From Frankia nepalensis (lineage in GTDB: Bacteria > Actinomycetota > Actinomycetes > Frankiales > Frankiaceae): a stretch of 53,221 nt of DNA. Below the pieces are notes generated by a model. It made no database searches. It saw only the letters and a program-made list of their open reading frames with translations, and was not told where the DNA came from. Positions within the stretch are counted from its first letter, which is position 1. Every line of letters begins with the position of its first letter. This document shows, piece by piece, positions 44,267 to 52,184 of the stretch. Where the stretch lies: assembly GCF_016786325.1 (NCBI RefSeq), contig NZ_JADWYU010000251.1:1-53221 (forward strand), read 5' to 3'. The position numbers and the translations under genes were made by a program.

Positions 44267-44896
44267 TCAGCCGGTCCGGTCACCGGTGGGTGGGCTCGCG
44301 CCGGGAACCGCCTGATCCAGGCGGTCGCCGGCTCCCGTGAACAGGCCGGCGAGGATGACGGCGATGAGCCGTCGCATGGTGACGTCTCGGGCGCCGTCGG
44401 CGGCCTCCAGCTCGGCGGCGGCGTCGAGCATCACCAGGACTCGCGCGAGGTCCGCCGGCTCGGCGTCGGCACGCAGCCGCCCCTCGGCCTGGGCACGCCG
44501 GAAGGGCGGCGTGAGTATGCCGACCAGCCCGGCGAGGTACTGCCGCTGCTCCTGGTCCGGAATCTCCCGCAGCACGGCGGTGAGCGGTCGCATGGTGGCC
44601 TGCGTGGACAGGACCCAGCTGAGGATGTCCTCGAAGGGACGGCCGTCCTCCTCCGCGCCGTCGACGACCTCTCGCAGGGCCTCGAGGTAGTCCGCCGCGA
44701 CGGCGCCGGCGAGCGCGTGCCGGTCGGGGAAGTGGCGGTACACGGTCGCCCGTCCGAGTCCCGCCCGGCGCGCGATCTCGCGCAGCGGGACGGCCCGGGA
44801 GCCGCCGGTGAAGGCCGCGTCCGCGACCCGGAGGATGGCCTCCCGGTTGCGGCGGGCGTCGTCACGCCGAGGCGTCAGCATTCGAATCCGAGCCAT
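44267..44896 (-). CDS. TetR-family transcriptional regulator
   Basis: A 209-residue repressor-type protein. The N-terminal helix-turn-helix is at about residues 12-55 (REAILRVADAAFTGGSRAVP, IARRAGLGRATVYRHFPDR), followed by an all-helical ligand domain (VLSTQATMRPLTAVLREIPDQ). The start is the ATG at 44896; GTG at 44905 is possible. No strong ribosome binding site is visible. It is transcribed away from the secreted SGNH hydrolase (45146), and the 249-bp spacer contains an inverted-repeat candidate operator, so it may control itself and that gene. Confidence 0.9.
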   Translation of the reverse strand: MARIRMLTPRRDDARRNREAILRVADAAFTGGSRAVPLREIARRAGLGRATVYRHFPDRHALAGAVAADYLEALREVVDGAEEDGRPFEDILSWVLSTQATMRPLTAVLREIPDQEQRQYLAGLVGILTPPFRRAQAEGRLRADAEPADLARVLVMLDAAAELEAADGARDVTMRRLIAVILAGLFTGAGDRLDQAVPGASPPTGDRTG

Positions 44897-44934
44897 CGCC
44901 GCCACGACACGACGCGTATCCTACCCGGCGTAGT

Positions 44935-44966
44935 GAGACCCACAACCTCTTCTTAGTCTCGGTTGT
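44935..44966. promoter_or_regulatory. Candidate TetR operator
   Basis: Two interleaved inverted repeats, GAGAC (44935-44939) with GTCTC (44956-44960) and ACAACC (44942-44947) with GGTTGT (44961-44966), lie in an AT-richer stretch 40-70 bases before the TetR start. Together they form a compact dyad-rich site of the size TetR dimers bind. The assignment is by position and symmetry only. Confidence 0.45.
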
Positions 44967-45145
44967 CCTCCATACACTGCCGGTCGCGCGAAGGTCGCGT
45001 GACCGCCTTTTCGTGTAGGTGGCGCCAATAGGTGGCCAGAGGCCGGCGCGATCTACCTGGCTATCGACGAGCGGCCGCCTTCCCGGGTTTATCGGAATCC
45101 GGCGCCGACGAGTCGGGCCCGCGGTGGACGAACCAGGAGACGACA

Positions 45146-46483
45146 GTGCCCGTCGGGAAGACAGTGCTATTCAGAAAACGCGCCTCGCTCGCCGGCGCGG
45201 CCGTGGCGGTGCTTCTCGCCACGGCGGGGCTGAGCTCGGCGCGACTGACGGCGGCCGCGGCGGCGGCGCCGGGCTGCGCGGGAGACCACTGGGTCGCGAG
45301 CTGGGTCGCCAGCCCCACCGACTCCCTCGTGCCCACGGACGCCACCGGTGACCTCACGCCCCAGGTGCTCACGTACCAGACACTGCGGATGATCGTCACT
45401 CCTCACCGAGGAGGATCCAGCCTCAGAATCCATCTCTCGAACCGGTTCGGCGCCTCGGACGTGAGCTTCGGCCGCGTCACCGTCGGAAGGCAGACCAGTG
45501 GTGCCGCGGCGACGAACATCGTGCCGGTGACCTTCGGAAACGCCCAGTCGGTGACGATTCCCAAGGGCCAGGACGTCGTGAGCGACCCGGTGGCGCTGAC
45601 CTTCGCCGCTTTCGCTCCGCTCGCGGTCAGCATGTATGTGCCGGGTATCCAGACACCGCCGACCAAGCACTGGAACGCCAACGCGACGTCCTACTACTCG
45701 CTTCCGCTGACCGGCGACTCCAGCAGGCAGCAGTCCTCCTGGGGTTTCTTCGGTGATACGGGCAGCTGGCTGTACGTGAGCGGTGTCGACGTCCTGACGC
45801 CCGCGCGCACCCGGGGTGTCGTCGCCTTCGGCGACTCGATCACGGACGGCTTCGTGGGAGCAACGCCGCTCAGCATTCCCGCGGACGCGGCCGTGGCGGA
45901 CACGAACGGGCGCTATCCCGACCAGCTGCAGCGGCGCCTGGACCAGGCCGGGATCCCGATCTCCGTGGTGAACGCGGGAATCGGCGGCAACCAGCTCCTG
46001 ACCGGCGGCGAACCGCTGCAGACGGGCCCCAGCGGCCTGGCGCGCTTCGACAAGGACGTCCTCGCGCAGGCCGGCGTCGCCGGCGTGCTGGTCCTCGAGG
46101 GCATCAACGACCTGGGACTGTCGCGGTCCACCGCCGAGCAGCTCATCGCCGGCTACACCCAGCTGATCGAACGGTCGCACGCGGCGGGCCTGAAGATCTG
46201 GCTCGCGACCATCACCCCCGCGTCCAACGCCCTCGTCGACGGCACGCTGCTCGCTCCCAACAGCGAGACGTCCCGCCAGCAGATCAACAGCTGGATCCGT
46301 ACCCAGACACTCGCCGACGGCTTCGTCGACTTCGACGCCGCGCTGCGGGATCCCGCCGACCCGTCGATCCTCCGGCCGGCGTACGCGTCGGTCGACAACC
46401 TGCACCCCAACCTCGCCGGTTACCAGGCGATGGCCAACGCCGTGCCCCAGGACCTGCTCAGCTCCGTCACCTGCCCGAGCTAA
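45146..46483 (+). CDS. Secreted SGNH/GDSL hydrolase
   Basis: A 445-residue exported esterase-type protein. The GTG at 45146 follows CAGGAG and gives a signal peptide (RKRASLAGAAVAVLLATAGLSS) with cleavage near AAA-AP; the longer frame lacks signal character. An N-terminal beta domain (WVASWVASPTDS, LRIHLSNRFG) precedes the SGNH blocks: I, VAFGDSITDG; II, NAGIGGNQLL; III, LEGINDLG; V, DNLHPNLAGY. This architecture is common among actinobacterial GDSL proteins that deacylate polysaccharides or lipids outside the cell. Divergent from the TetR gene and followed by a long hairpin. Confidence 0.92.
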   Translation: MPVGKTVLFRKRASLAGAAVAVLLATAGLSSARLTAAAAAAPGCAGDHWVASWVASPTDSLVPTDATGDLTPQVLTYQTLRMIVTPHRGGSSLRIHLSNRFGASDVSFGRVTVGRQTSGAAATNIVPVTFGNAQSVTIPKGQDVVSDPVALTFAAFAPLAVSMYVPGIQTPPTKHWNANATSYYSLPLTGDSSRQQSSWGFFGDTGSWLYVSGVDVLTPARTRGVVAFGDSITDGFVGATPLSIPADAAVADTNGRYPDQLQRRLDQAGIPISVVNAGIGGNQLLTGGEPLQTGPSGLARFDKDVLAQAGVAGVLVLEGINDLGLSRSTAEQLIAGYTQLIERSHAAGLKIWLATITPASNALVDGTLLAPNSETSRQQINSWIRTQTLADGFVDFDAALRDPADPSILRPAYASVDNLHPNLAGYQAMANAVPQDLLSSVTCPS

Positions 46484-46555
46484 TGGCCTTCGTGGACGCC
46501 TGATCGGGTCCTTGGCACCGCATCCAGCGACGTTCGTCCGTACCAGAACGACAGC

Positions 46556-46614
46556 CGAGAGATCAGTCAGACGTTTCGCGTCACCGTGGCGCGCCACGTC
46601 TGACTGATCTTGGC
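46556..46614. terminator. 19-bp inverted repeat between convergent genes
   Basis: 46556-46574 and 46596-46614 are mirror images except for one G-T pair; the inner 15 bases (AGATCAGTCAGACGT) match exactly. The 21-base loop contains the palindrome GGCGCGCC. It is 73 bases after the SGNH stop and 43 from the VOC stop. Bidirectional terminator, or the relic of a small inverted-repeat element. Confidence 0.7.
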
Positions 46615-46657
46615 TCCATGGGTGTGGTCGGCGGGGCGGACGTTCGTCGAGGCGGCG

Positions 46658-47266
46658 TTAGGCCTTGTTCCACGCGAACCCGTCCGGATCGGTGAAGGGC
46701 GCGGAATCGCCGCCGATCACGAGCCGGTGCGACCCGGTCCCGTCGGGAGAGACACCGGCGTCCTTGGCGAGCCCACGACGCTTGTAGAGCGCCAGCTTCA
46801 CCGGGCTCGACGGGGTATCGAACTCGACATATGTGCGGGCGAAGCTCTTTCCCACGGCGAGGCCATGGTCGACGTAGAACCGCTTGCTCGCCACCACATC
46901 CGTGACTCCCAGCAGCAGCACGATCTGATCGAACCGCCGGCTGGCCGGGGCGGTGTCCTTCTTCGCCGAGGTCGCGACCTTCCAGATCGTCCCGTCGGGC
47001 GCCTGGACGACGCCGCCGTAGCCCCAGAACGACTTCGCGGCCGGCTTCAAGGGCGAGGCGCCGGCGGCGAGTGCCGCGTTGATGAGGCCGTCCGCGTTCG
47101 CGGGCTGAGACACCGTGAGGGACAGCGTGAACCCGCGGAAGCCGGTCGTGGGCGCGTCCGAGGCGCGCAGGCGGACGGGTGCGTCGGAGCCGAACGCGGC
47201 GTCATAGAACTCGCCGGCGGCCGCGGTGTCCGACACTTCAAGGGTGATGGAATCGATGGAGGTCAT
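46658..47266 (-). CDS. Glyoxalase/VOC-superfamily protein
   Basis: A 202-residue protein with two VOC-type beta-alpha-beta-beta-beta units: ITLEVSDTAAAGEFYDAAFG...GGVVQAPDGTIWKVA in the first half and IVLLLGVTDVVASKRFYVDH...PFTDPDGFAWNKA in the second. Members isomerise, open or bind small molecules, including drugs, using a metal held by the paired units. The start is ATG 47266: TAGCGT (minus strand, 47274-47279) lies seven bases before it and no ribosome binding site exists, so the mRNA is probably leaderless. The metal ligands are not obvious; it may be a binding protein rather than an enzyme. Confidence 0.85.
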   Translation of the reverse strand: MTSIDSITLEVSDTAAAGEFYDAAFGSDAPVRLRASDAPTTGFRGFTLSLTVSQPANADGLINAALAAGASPLKPAAKSFWGYGGVVQAPDGTIWKVATSAKKDTAPASRRFDQIVLLLGVTDVVASKRFYVDHGLAVGKSFARTYVEFDTPSSPVKLALYKRRGLAKDAGVSPDGTGSHRLVIGGDSAPFTDPDGFAWNKA

Positions 47267-47279
47267 GACGGTCACGCTA

Positions 47280-47755
47280 GGTGTGGCTCGTCGCCCAACG
47301 CTTCTCCATTCCTGACCGATCCGGCCCTCGCCCGGCGCCGCCGACGGCGAGCGGGCGGGACCAGAAGCGTCGCCCCCTCCGCTCATCGATTGCCTCGCCA
47401 ACTCGCCGGCGGGCGCCCGAGCACGGGCGCCCGAGCACGGGGGACAGGGCGCGGGGCGGTGGGCCAGCGGAGGTGGGTCGCCGGGTCAGGCGAGCAGCCG
47501 AGCGCCCGAGCGCCACCGAGCGAGAGCGTGGCACCCGCGCCACCCAGGGACGCCACCCCCGTGTCGATCACCAGCGCCGAATCATCCCCCATGGCGCCGG
47601 AAGAGGCCGGATTCATGGCCACAGGGGATGACCAGATCTGCCATCTTCGGGCAAGGTGACCAACGTCGACAGGGACGTCGATGGAGGAAGCTGAGGGAGA
47701 GGCAGGAGGGGAGGAGGAGTGAACTCACTCCTTGCCACTCTCAACGTATAGCGCA
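47280..47755. other. Region between the VOC gene and the RAE
   Basis: 476 bp without a supported gene. The left end holds the leaderless VOC promoter (TAGCGT, 47274-47279). The right part (47650-47755) is A/G-rich (GGAAGCTGAGGGAGAGGCAGGAGG) and ends in TATAGC (47747-47752), a possible -10 for rightward transcription directly in front of the RAE. Confidence 0.5.
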
Positions 47756-47759
47756 CCTG

Positions 47760-47778
47760 GGGGCTTGCGGCAAGACCC
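47760..47778. promoter_or_regulatory. Rifamycin-associated element (RAE)-like palindrome
   Basis: GGGGCTTGCGGCAAGACCC is a 19-bp palindrome (9-bp arms, one mismatch, single centre base) and agrees, from memory, with the RAE that lies upstream of rifamycin-inactivating genes and helR in actinobacteria. It starts about eight bases after a TATAGC -10-like box, so it may lie at the transcription start. The first translatable frame downstream is a glycosyltransferase remnant, and then the HelD/HelR-type gene. Confidence 0.8.
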
Positions 47779-47836
47779 GGGTCATGCCGCAGGATCGCTG
47801 GTCGAGGCCAGGGCCTGCGGAAATGGGAGTCGCGGA

Positions 47837-48244
47837 GTGCATGTGGTGTTGTCGACGTACGGGATGCGCGGGGACGTCGAACTGGTGATGGGAGCCGGAG
47901 CGCGCCCGGGGGAACTCGGCGCGCGGGAGCGGGTGTGCGCGCCGTCGGCCGGCGAGTTCTCGGAGTCACCGGCCGGTATCGCCGCGCCGGCGGGTGCGGG
48001 CCGGCACCCCGGCGCCCCGGCGCACCCGCTGGTGACCGGGGCACCGCCGTCGTCGGCGGACGTGTCCCGGCGCACGGACATATCCCGGCGCGCGGGTGTG
48101 TCCCGGCGCATGGACGCGTCCCGATGCGCGGACGTGCCCCGGCACGCGGACGTGTTCCGACGCGGGGCCGGATTCTGGCGCGCGGCCGCGTTGGCCGCCG
48201 CGCGGTTCGACACGCCTACCGTGCCGTCAGAGTGGAGCCGCTGA
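47837..48244 (+). pseudogene. Remnant of a GT1/UGT-type glycosyltransferase (N-terminus only)
   Basis: A GTG with GGGAG upstream opens a frame whose first 50 residues align without gaps to the start of vancomycin/macrolide-type glycosyltransferases: VVLSTYGMRGDVELVMG corresponds to the conserved LLSTYGSRGDVEP stretch, and ELGARERVCAPSAGEFSES to the LGAEVRVCAPP-EFAE segment. After about residue 52 homology stops and the frame runs into an 18-bp minisatellite and ends; the remaining 300 residues, including the donor-sugar site, are missing. Several conserved positions are already changed. Since it directly follows an RAE, the ancestor was plausibly a rifamycin glycosyltransferase (Rgt). It stops 1 base before the HelR start region, so it may still act as leader for that gene. 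Confidence 0.65.
48062..48169. repeat. 18-bp minisatellite, six units
   Basis: Six contiguous units of the GTGTCCCGGCGCACGGAC type (48062, 48080, 48098, 48116, 48134, 48152), increasingly diverged to the right. In the remnant's frame they encode six-residue VSRRTD-like repeats. The array has replaced the rest of the glycosyltransferase gene. Confidence 0.85.
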
Positions 48245-48245
48245 C

Positions 48246-50495
48246 ATGAACCCTCTGACCACCAGCGCGTTCGACCTTCCCGGCCGCCTCGCCGCCAAGG
48301 CTGACCCGACGCTGATCGCCGGCGACGAGCAGCACTTCGCGGCGATCGCGGCGAGCCTCGAGCAGGCGATCGCGGATCTGTCCGACCGCCTCGCCACCGA
48401 GCGCGCCGCGCCCGGCGGGATCGGCCAGGCGGCGATGGACCGGGACATGGAGATCCATCGGCTGACCGCCCGCCTGCGCGCCCTGCGCCGCTTCGGCCTG
48501 GACCTGTGCCTCGGCCGCATCGTCGGCGCGGACAATCCCGAGCCGCTCTACGTCGGCCGGCTGGGGCTCACGGACAGCGCGGGCCGTCGGCTGCTGCTCG
48601 ACTGGCGTTCCCCCGCGGCCGAGCCGTTCTTCGGAGCGACCCACGCCAACCCGATGGGTCTGGCCAGCCGCCGCAGATACCGCTGGACCCGCGGCCGGAT
48701 CAGCGACTACTGGGACGAGGTGTTCACCCCGGACGGGTTCGAGGGGCACGCCGCGCTCGACGACCAGTCCGCCTTCATCGCCAGCCTGGGCAGCAACCGG
48801 ACGGCCCGGATGCGAGACGTGCTCGGCACCATCCAGGCCGACCAGGACGCCATCATCCGCGCCGGATCCCGCGGCGCGCTCGTCGTCGACGGCGGTCCGG
48901 GGACGGGAAAGACCGTCGTCGCGCTGCACCGCGCCGCCTACCTCGTGTATTCCGACCCCCGCCTCGGTCACCGTCGGGGCGGCGTGCTGTTCGTCGGTCC
49001 GCACCAGCCCTACCTGAACTACGTCGCCGACGTCCTCCCCAGCCTCGGCGAGGAGGGCGTGCAGACCTGCACCCTGCGGGACCTCGTCGCCGAGGGCGTC
49101 ACGGCGGCGGTCGAGACCGACCCGGAGGTGGCCCGCCTGAAGTCGTCCGCGGACCTGGTGAAGGCGGTCGAGACGGCCGTCAGGTTCTACGAGGAGCCGC
49201 CCTCCAGGGGGATGACGGTCACGACCCACTGGTCCGACCTCTGGCTGAGCGCCGACGACTGGGCCGAGGCGTTCGAAGCGGCGGATCCCGGCACACCGCA
49301 CAACGAGGCGCGTGACCAGATCTGGGAGGAACTGCTCGCGATCCTGATAGACAAGCACGACGGCGACGTCTCGTTCGACCTGCTCCGCCGGTCACTGCTG
49401 CAGAACAGGGAACTGCTCGCGACCTTCAACCGGGCGTGGCCGCTGATCGAAGCGGCTGACCTCGTCGCGGACCTGTGGTCGGTACCCGCCTACCTGCGCA
49501 GGTGCGCTCCCTGGCTCAGCCCCGACGAGGTTCGGAAGCTGCGGCGCGAGGACGCCCGGGCCTGGACGGTGTCCGACCTGCCGATTCTGGACGCGGCACG
49601 GCAGCGGCTCGGCGACCCGGAGGCCTCACGGCGCAGGCGGCGGAACAAAGCCCTGATCGCCGCCGAACGCCAGCGCATGGCCAGGGTCGTCGAGAACCTG
49701 ATCGAGGTCGCCGACGACGAGTACGGGGTGGGCCTGGTGACGATGCTGCGCGGCGAGGACTTCAAGGACGTCCTGGTCGACGAGGCGGCGTTGCCGGGTT
49801 CCGATCCGGATCTGCTCGCCGGTCCGTTCGCGCACGTCGTCGTGGACGAGGCCCAGGAACTGACCGACGCGGAATGGCAGATGCTGCTGCTGCGCTGCCC
49901 GTCCCGGAGCTTCACCATCGTCGGGGACCGCGCCCAGGCCAGGCACGGATTCACCGAATCGTGGCGGGAACGGCTCCAGCGGAGCGGATTGGACCAGATA
50001 GACCTGGCTTCCCTGAGTGTCAACTACCGGACGCCGGAAGAGGTCATGGCGGAAGCCGAGCCGGTCATCCGGGCCGTCCTCCCGGACGCCAACGTGCCGA
50101 CCTCCATCCGCCGCGGCGGCGTCCCCGTCGTGTACGGATCCGCTTCGGATCTGGACTCGATCCTCGACACCTGGCTCGCCACGCACGCCGACGGGATCGC
50201 CTGTGTCATCTCAGGCCAGCAGCGGGCCGATATCATCTCAGGCCAGCAGCGGGCCGGTGTCATCCCGGGCCAGCAGCGGGCCGGCGCCGTCGGCACTGGT
50301 GACGCCGAGGACGCGATGTTCCAGGCGAGGCCCCGCGTCCGGTCGCTGCCGCCGGAGCTTTCGAAGGGGCTCGAGTTCGACCTGGTCGTCCTCGTCGACC
50401 CGGACGAGTTCGGCGGGGGCATCGAAGGCGCGGTCGACCGCTATGTCGCGATGACCCGGGCGACCCAGCAACTCGTCATCCTCACGAGCCCCTGA
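48246..50495 (+). CDS. helR: HelD/HelR-type RNA polymerase-remodelling ATPase
   Basis: A 749-residue UvrD-like superfamily 1 protein; ATG with GTGGAG about ten bases upstream. The N-terminal 85 residues are heptad-rich helices (FAAIAASLEQAIADLSDRLA), expected to enter the polymerase secondary channel. Residues about 96-160 match HelD (LYVGRLGL, LLLDWRSPAAEPFF). Walker A is GGPGTGKT (216-223); helicase motifs continue with VVVDEAQELTDAEWQ, IVGDRAQARHGF, LSVNYRTPEEV, KGLEFDLVVLVDPDEF and YVAMTRATQQLVIL. HelD frees stalled polymerase; the actinobacterial HelR also ejects rifamycins and gives tolerance. The RAE upstream is the reason for calling HelR rather than housekeeping HelD. Three 9-residue repeats lie at about 654-680. 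Confidence 0.85.
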   Translation: MNPLTTSAFDLPGRLAAKADPTLIAGDEQHFAAIAASLEQAIADLSDRLATERAAPGGIGQAAMDRDMEIHRLTARLRALRRFGLDLCLGRIVGADNPEPLYVGRLGLTDSAGRRLLLDWRSPAAEPFFGATHANPMGLASRRRYRWTRGRISDYWDEVFTPDGFEGHAALDDQSAFIASLGSNRTARMRDVLGTIQADQDAIIRAGSRGALVVDGGPGTGKTVVALHRAAYLVYSDPRLGHRRGGVLFVGPHQPYLNYVADVLPSLGEEGVQTCTLRDLVAEGVTAAVETDPEVARLKSSADLVKAVETAVRFYEEPPSRGMTVTTHWSDLWLSADDWAEAFEAADPGTPHNEARDQIWEELLAILIDKHDGDVSFDLLRRSLLQNRELLATFNRAWPLIEAADLVADLWSVPAYLRRCAPWLSPDEVRKLRREDARAWTVSDLPILDAARQRLGDPEASRRRRRNKALIAAERQRMARVVENLIEVADDEYGVGLVTMLRGEDFKDVLVDEAALPGSDPDLLAGPFAHVVVDEAQELTDAEWQMLLLRCPSRSFTIVGDRAQARHGFTESWRERLQRSGLDQIDLASLSVNYRTPEEVMAEAEPVIRAVLPDANVPTSIRRGGVPVVYGSASDLDSILDTWLATHADGIACVISGQQRADIISGQQRAGVIPGQQRAGAVGTGDAEDAMFQARPRVRSLPPELSKGLEFDLVVLVDPDEFGGGIEGAVDRYVAMTRATQQLVILTSP
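50205..50285 (+). repeat. 27-bp in-frame tandem repeat in helR
   Basis: Three units (50205-50231, 50232-50258, 50259-50285) encode VISGQQRAD, IISGQQRAG and VIPGQQRAG. The length is a multiple of three, so copy number can change without breaking the gene. It falls in the second helicase domain, between the YRT motif and KGLEFD. Confidence 0.9.
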
Positions 50496-50601
50496 CGTCG
50501 CCTAGGGCAACGCGATCGCCGCCCGGCGGCCGTGCGGACCACCACCGACCCCGGAGAAGCCGATCCGCGTCGAGTCCGAGATCCCGGCTGTCCCGCGATG
50601 A

Positions 50602-50653
50602 ACATCGCTGGCCGCGCGCGGATCGGCGCTCCGGGGTCCGCGGCCAGCGATGT
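50602..50653. terminator. 15-bp perfect stem-loop between helR and the ABM gene
   Basis: ACATCGCTGGCCGCG (50602-50616) and its exact reverse complement (50639-50653) enclose a 22-base loop. It lies 106 bases after the helR stop and 56 from the stop of the convergent ABM gene. Probably bidirectional termination. Confidence 0.7.
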
Positions 50654-50709
50654 GTCCGGCCGGCCGTCGAACGTGCCGATCACGCCTGGGGCCGTGACAG
50701 CCGCCGGTG

Positions 50710-50997
50710 TCAGGTCAGCGAGCGGATGTCCGCGACGTCGTACTCGGCCACGGAGGCCGCGAGCATCGCGGCGTCCTGTTCCTCGCTTGGGCCGCTGCCG
50801 CGGAAGGCATTGACGGCTTCCTGGGTCTCCCAGCGTTCGAAGATGTTGATCCGTGTTGGGTCGATCAGATCGGCGCTCAGGGAGAAATCGAGGCAGCCCG
50901 GCGCGCGTCGCGCCTGCTCGACGACGCCGACACAGTTCGCGAGGTAACGCGCTCGCTGGGTCGCGTCGATGAAGATCTGCCCAGCGACGATCACCAT
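50710..50997 (-). CDS. ABM-domain protein (antibiotic biosynthesis monooxygenase-like)
   Basis: A 95-residue protein with GGAGG six bases before the ATG at 50997. The sequence VIVAGQIFIDATQRARYLAN...CLDFSLSADLIDPTRINIFERWET is typical of the small ferredoxin-like ABM fold, which oxidises phenolic or anthrone compounds without cofactors, degrades haem, or just binds ligands as a dimer. It is convergent with helR and not part of its operon. A 20-codon upstream extension exists but lacks a ribosome binding site. Confidence 0.88.
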   Translation of the reverse strand: MVIVAGQIFIDATQRARYLANCVGVVEQARRAPGCLDFSLSADLIDPTRINIFERWETQEAVNAFRGSGPSEEQDAAMLAASVAEYDVADIRSLT

Positions 50998-51686
50998 GAT
51001 GTTCCTCCGAGTCTCGTCTGACACGAAGGAAGGACTGCCCACGACGCCTGGGCTCATCGCTGAATGCCCGACCCGGCCGGAACGCGTGTGCGCCCACGCG
51101 CCCGTGCGTATGCCAGCTCGGGCTGTTCATGTCAGGAGTCGCTCGAGCGCGTCGGCGAGCTCGGTCACGGGGCGCCGACGGTCCAACTCGAGCGTCGAGC
51201 CCTTCCGTGGCAGGGGTTCGACCGTCCGCGCGTGGCGGGTAGTCCGCCTCGGCGAAGGACAGCCGCCGTGCCTGGGCCAGACAGCCGCGCCTGAGCGATT
51301 CGGCTCAGCTCGAACCATGGCAACGCGCTCAGGAAAGACGGCCGCGCGGCGGCGAGCCTTGCGGTACACGACCTTGGCACCGCCGTCGGCGGCGGGGTCT
51401 CCGGCGGCGGGACGGTGACGAGATCAGGCCTCAGCCTTGCCCAGGGAACCCGCCGTGCCGGCGCGGCGGGTATCAAGCACCCACCTGGATGATGCTTTCC
51501 ACTCGAGCCCGTCATTCCCCGGAAGGGCGGGGCGCGGGCAGGGCGGCAGCACTCGGGCGACGGTTCAAGAACTGGCTCTCCTCGGACCTGAGCGGAGGCT
51601 CACGCGGATCCGGGGGTGCCGGGGCCGCGGCGCCTTCCGATCGACCGCGCCGCCTTCGTGATCGCGGGTACGGCGGGGTGACCCGG
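50998..51686. other. Region between the ABM and VanY-like genes, possible decayed gene
   Basis: 689 bp without an intact gene. On the minus strand about 51127-51369 reads ...GSTLELDRRRPVTELADALERLLT and stops, which looks like the end of a P-loop kinase-like protein whose front part is lost; this is a weak impression. The promoter of ABM lies at its left edge, and that of the VanY-like gene at its right. Confidence 0.35.
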
Positions 51687-52184
51687 ATGCTCGCGGTCGT
51701 CCTGCTGCCGGTGGCCCTCGTGGCCGCGCCGCGCCGCGCGCTACAGGTGGCCTGCCAGTGGGCGCTGGCGGCCCGGTTCCCTACTGAGAACCTCGCCGGC
51801 CTGACGCCGGCGACCCGCGCCGCGTTCACGGCGGCGCGTACCCGGGCGTTGTGGCGCGACGGCGAGGTGGTCGGCCTGACGTCCGGATACCGGGACCTCG
51901 CGGAACAGGAACGGCTGTTCGCCGAGGAGGTCCGCGGAAGCGGATCCGCGGCGGCGGCCAGAGCACGGGCGTTGCCGCCCCACGAATCCCGGCACGTCGC
52001 GGGGACCGCGCTGGACGTGCGGCCGGTCGCGGGCGCGCGCTGGCTGGAGCGCCACGGTTCCCGCTACCACCTGTACCGGATGTACGACAACGAGTGGTGG
52101 CATTTCGAGTACTGCCCTGACGACCCACCGCGCCGCCTGCCTCACCCAGGCATGTCGCATTCCGACCCGTCGCATTCCGAATAA
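51687..52184 (+). CDS. VanY-type D-alanyl-D-alanine carboxypeptidase-like protein
   Basis: About 165 residues from the ATG at 51687 (GTG at 51678 and a far ATG at 51489 are alternatives; the far start adds only low-complexity sequence). A hydrophobic N-terminus (MLAVVLLPVALVA) works as signal or anchor. The zinc-peptidase motifs are SGYRDLAEQERLF, SRHVAGTALDV (the SxHxxGxAxD motif) and the final EWWHFEY. It trims the terminal D-Ala of peptidoglycan stems, outside the cytoplasm. The C-terminus has a small repeated SHSDPSHSE tail. It stands alone. Confidence 0.85.
   Translation: MLAVVLLPVALVAAPRRALQVACQWALAARFPTENLAGLTPATRAAFTAARTRALWRDGEVVGLTSGYRDLAEQERLFAEEVRGSGSAAAARARALPPHESRHVAGTALDVRPVAGARWLERHGSRYHLYRMYDNEWWHFEYCPDDPPRRLPHPGMSHSDPSHSE

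Noticed and set aside
48062-48169. CRISPR-like or iteron array before helR
   Set aside because: Contiguous 18-bp units without spacers; a coding-type minisatellite.
47732-48244. Full 170-codon frame from the ATG at 47732 as a gene
   Set aside because: It would start upstream of and read through the RAE palindrome; the glycosyltransferase similarity and a ribosome binding site begin at 47837.
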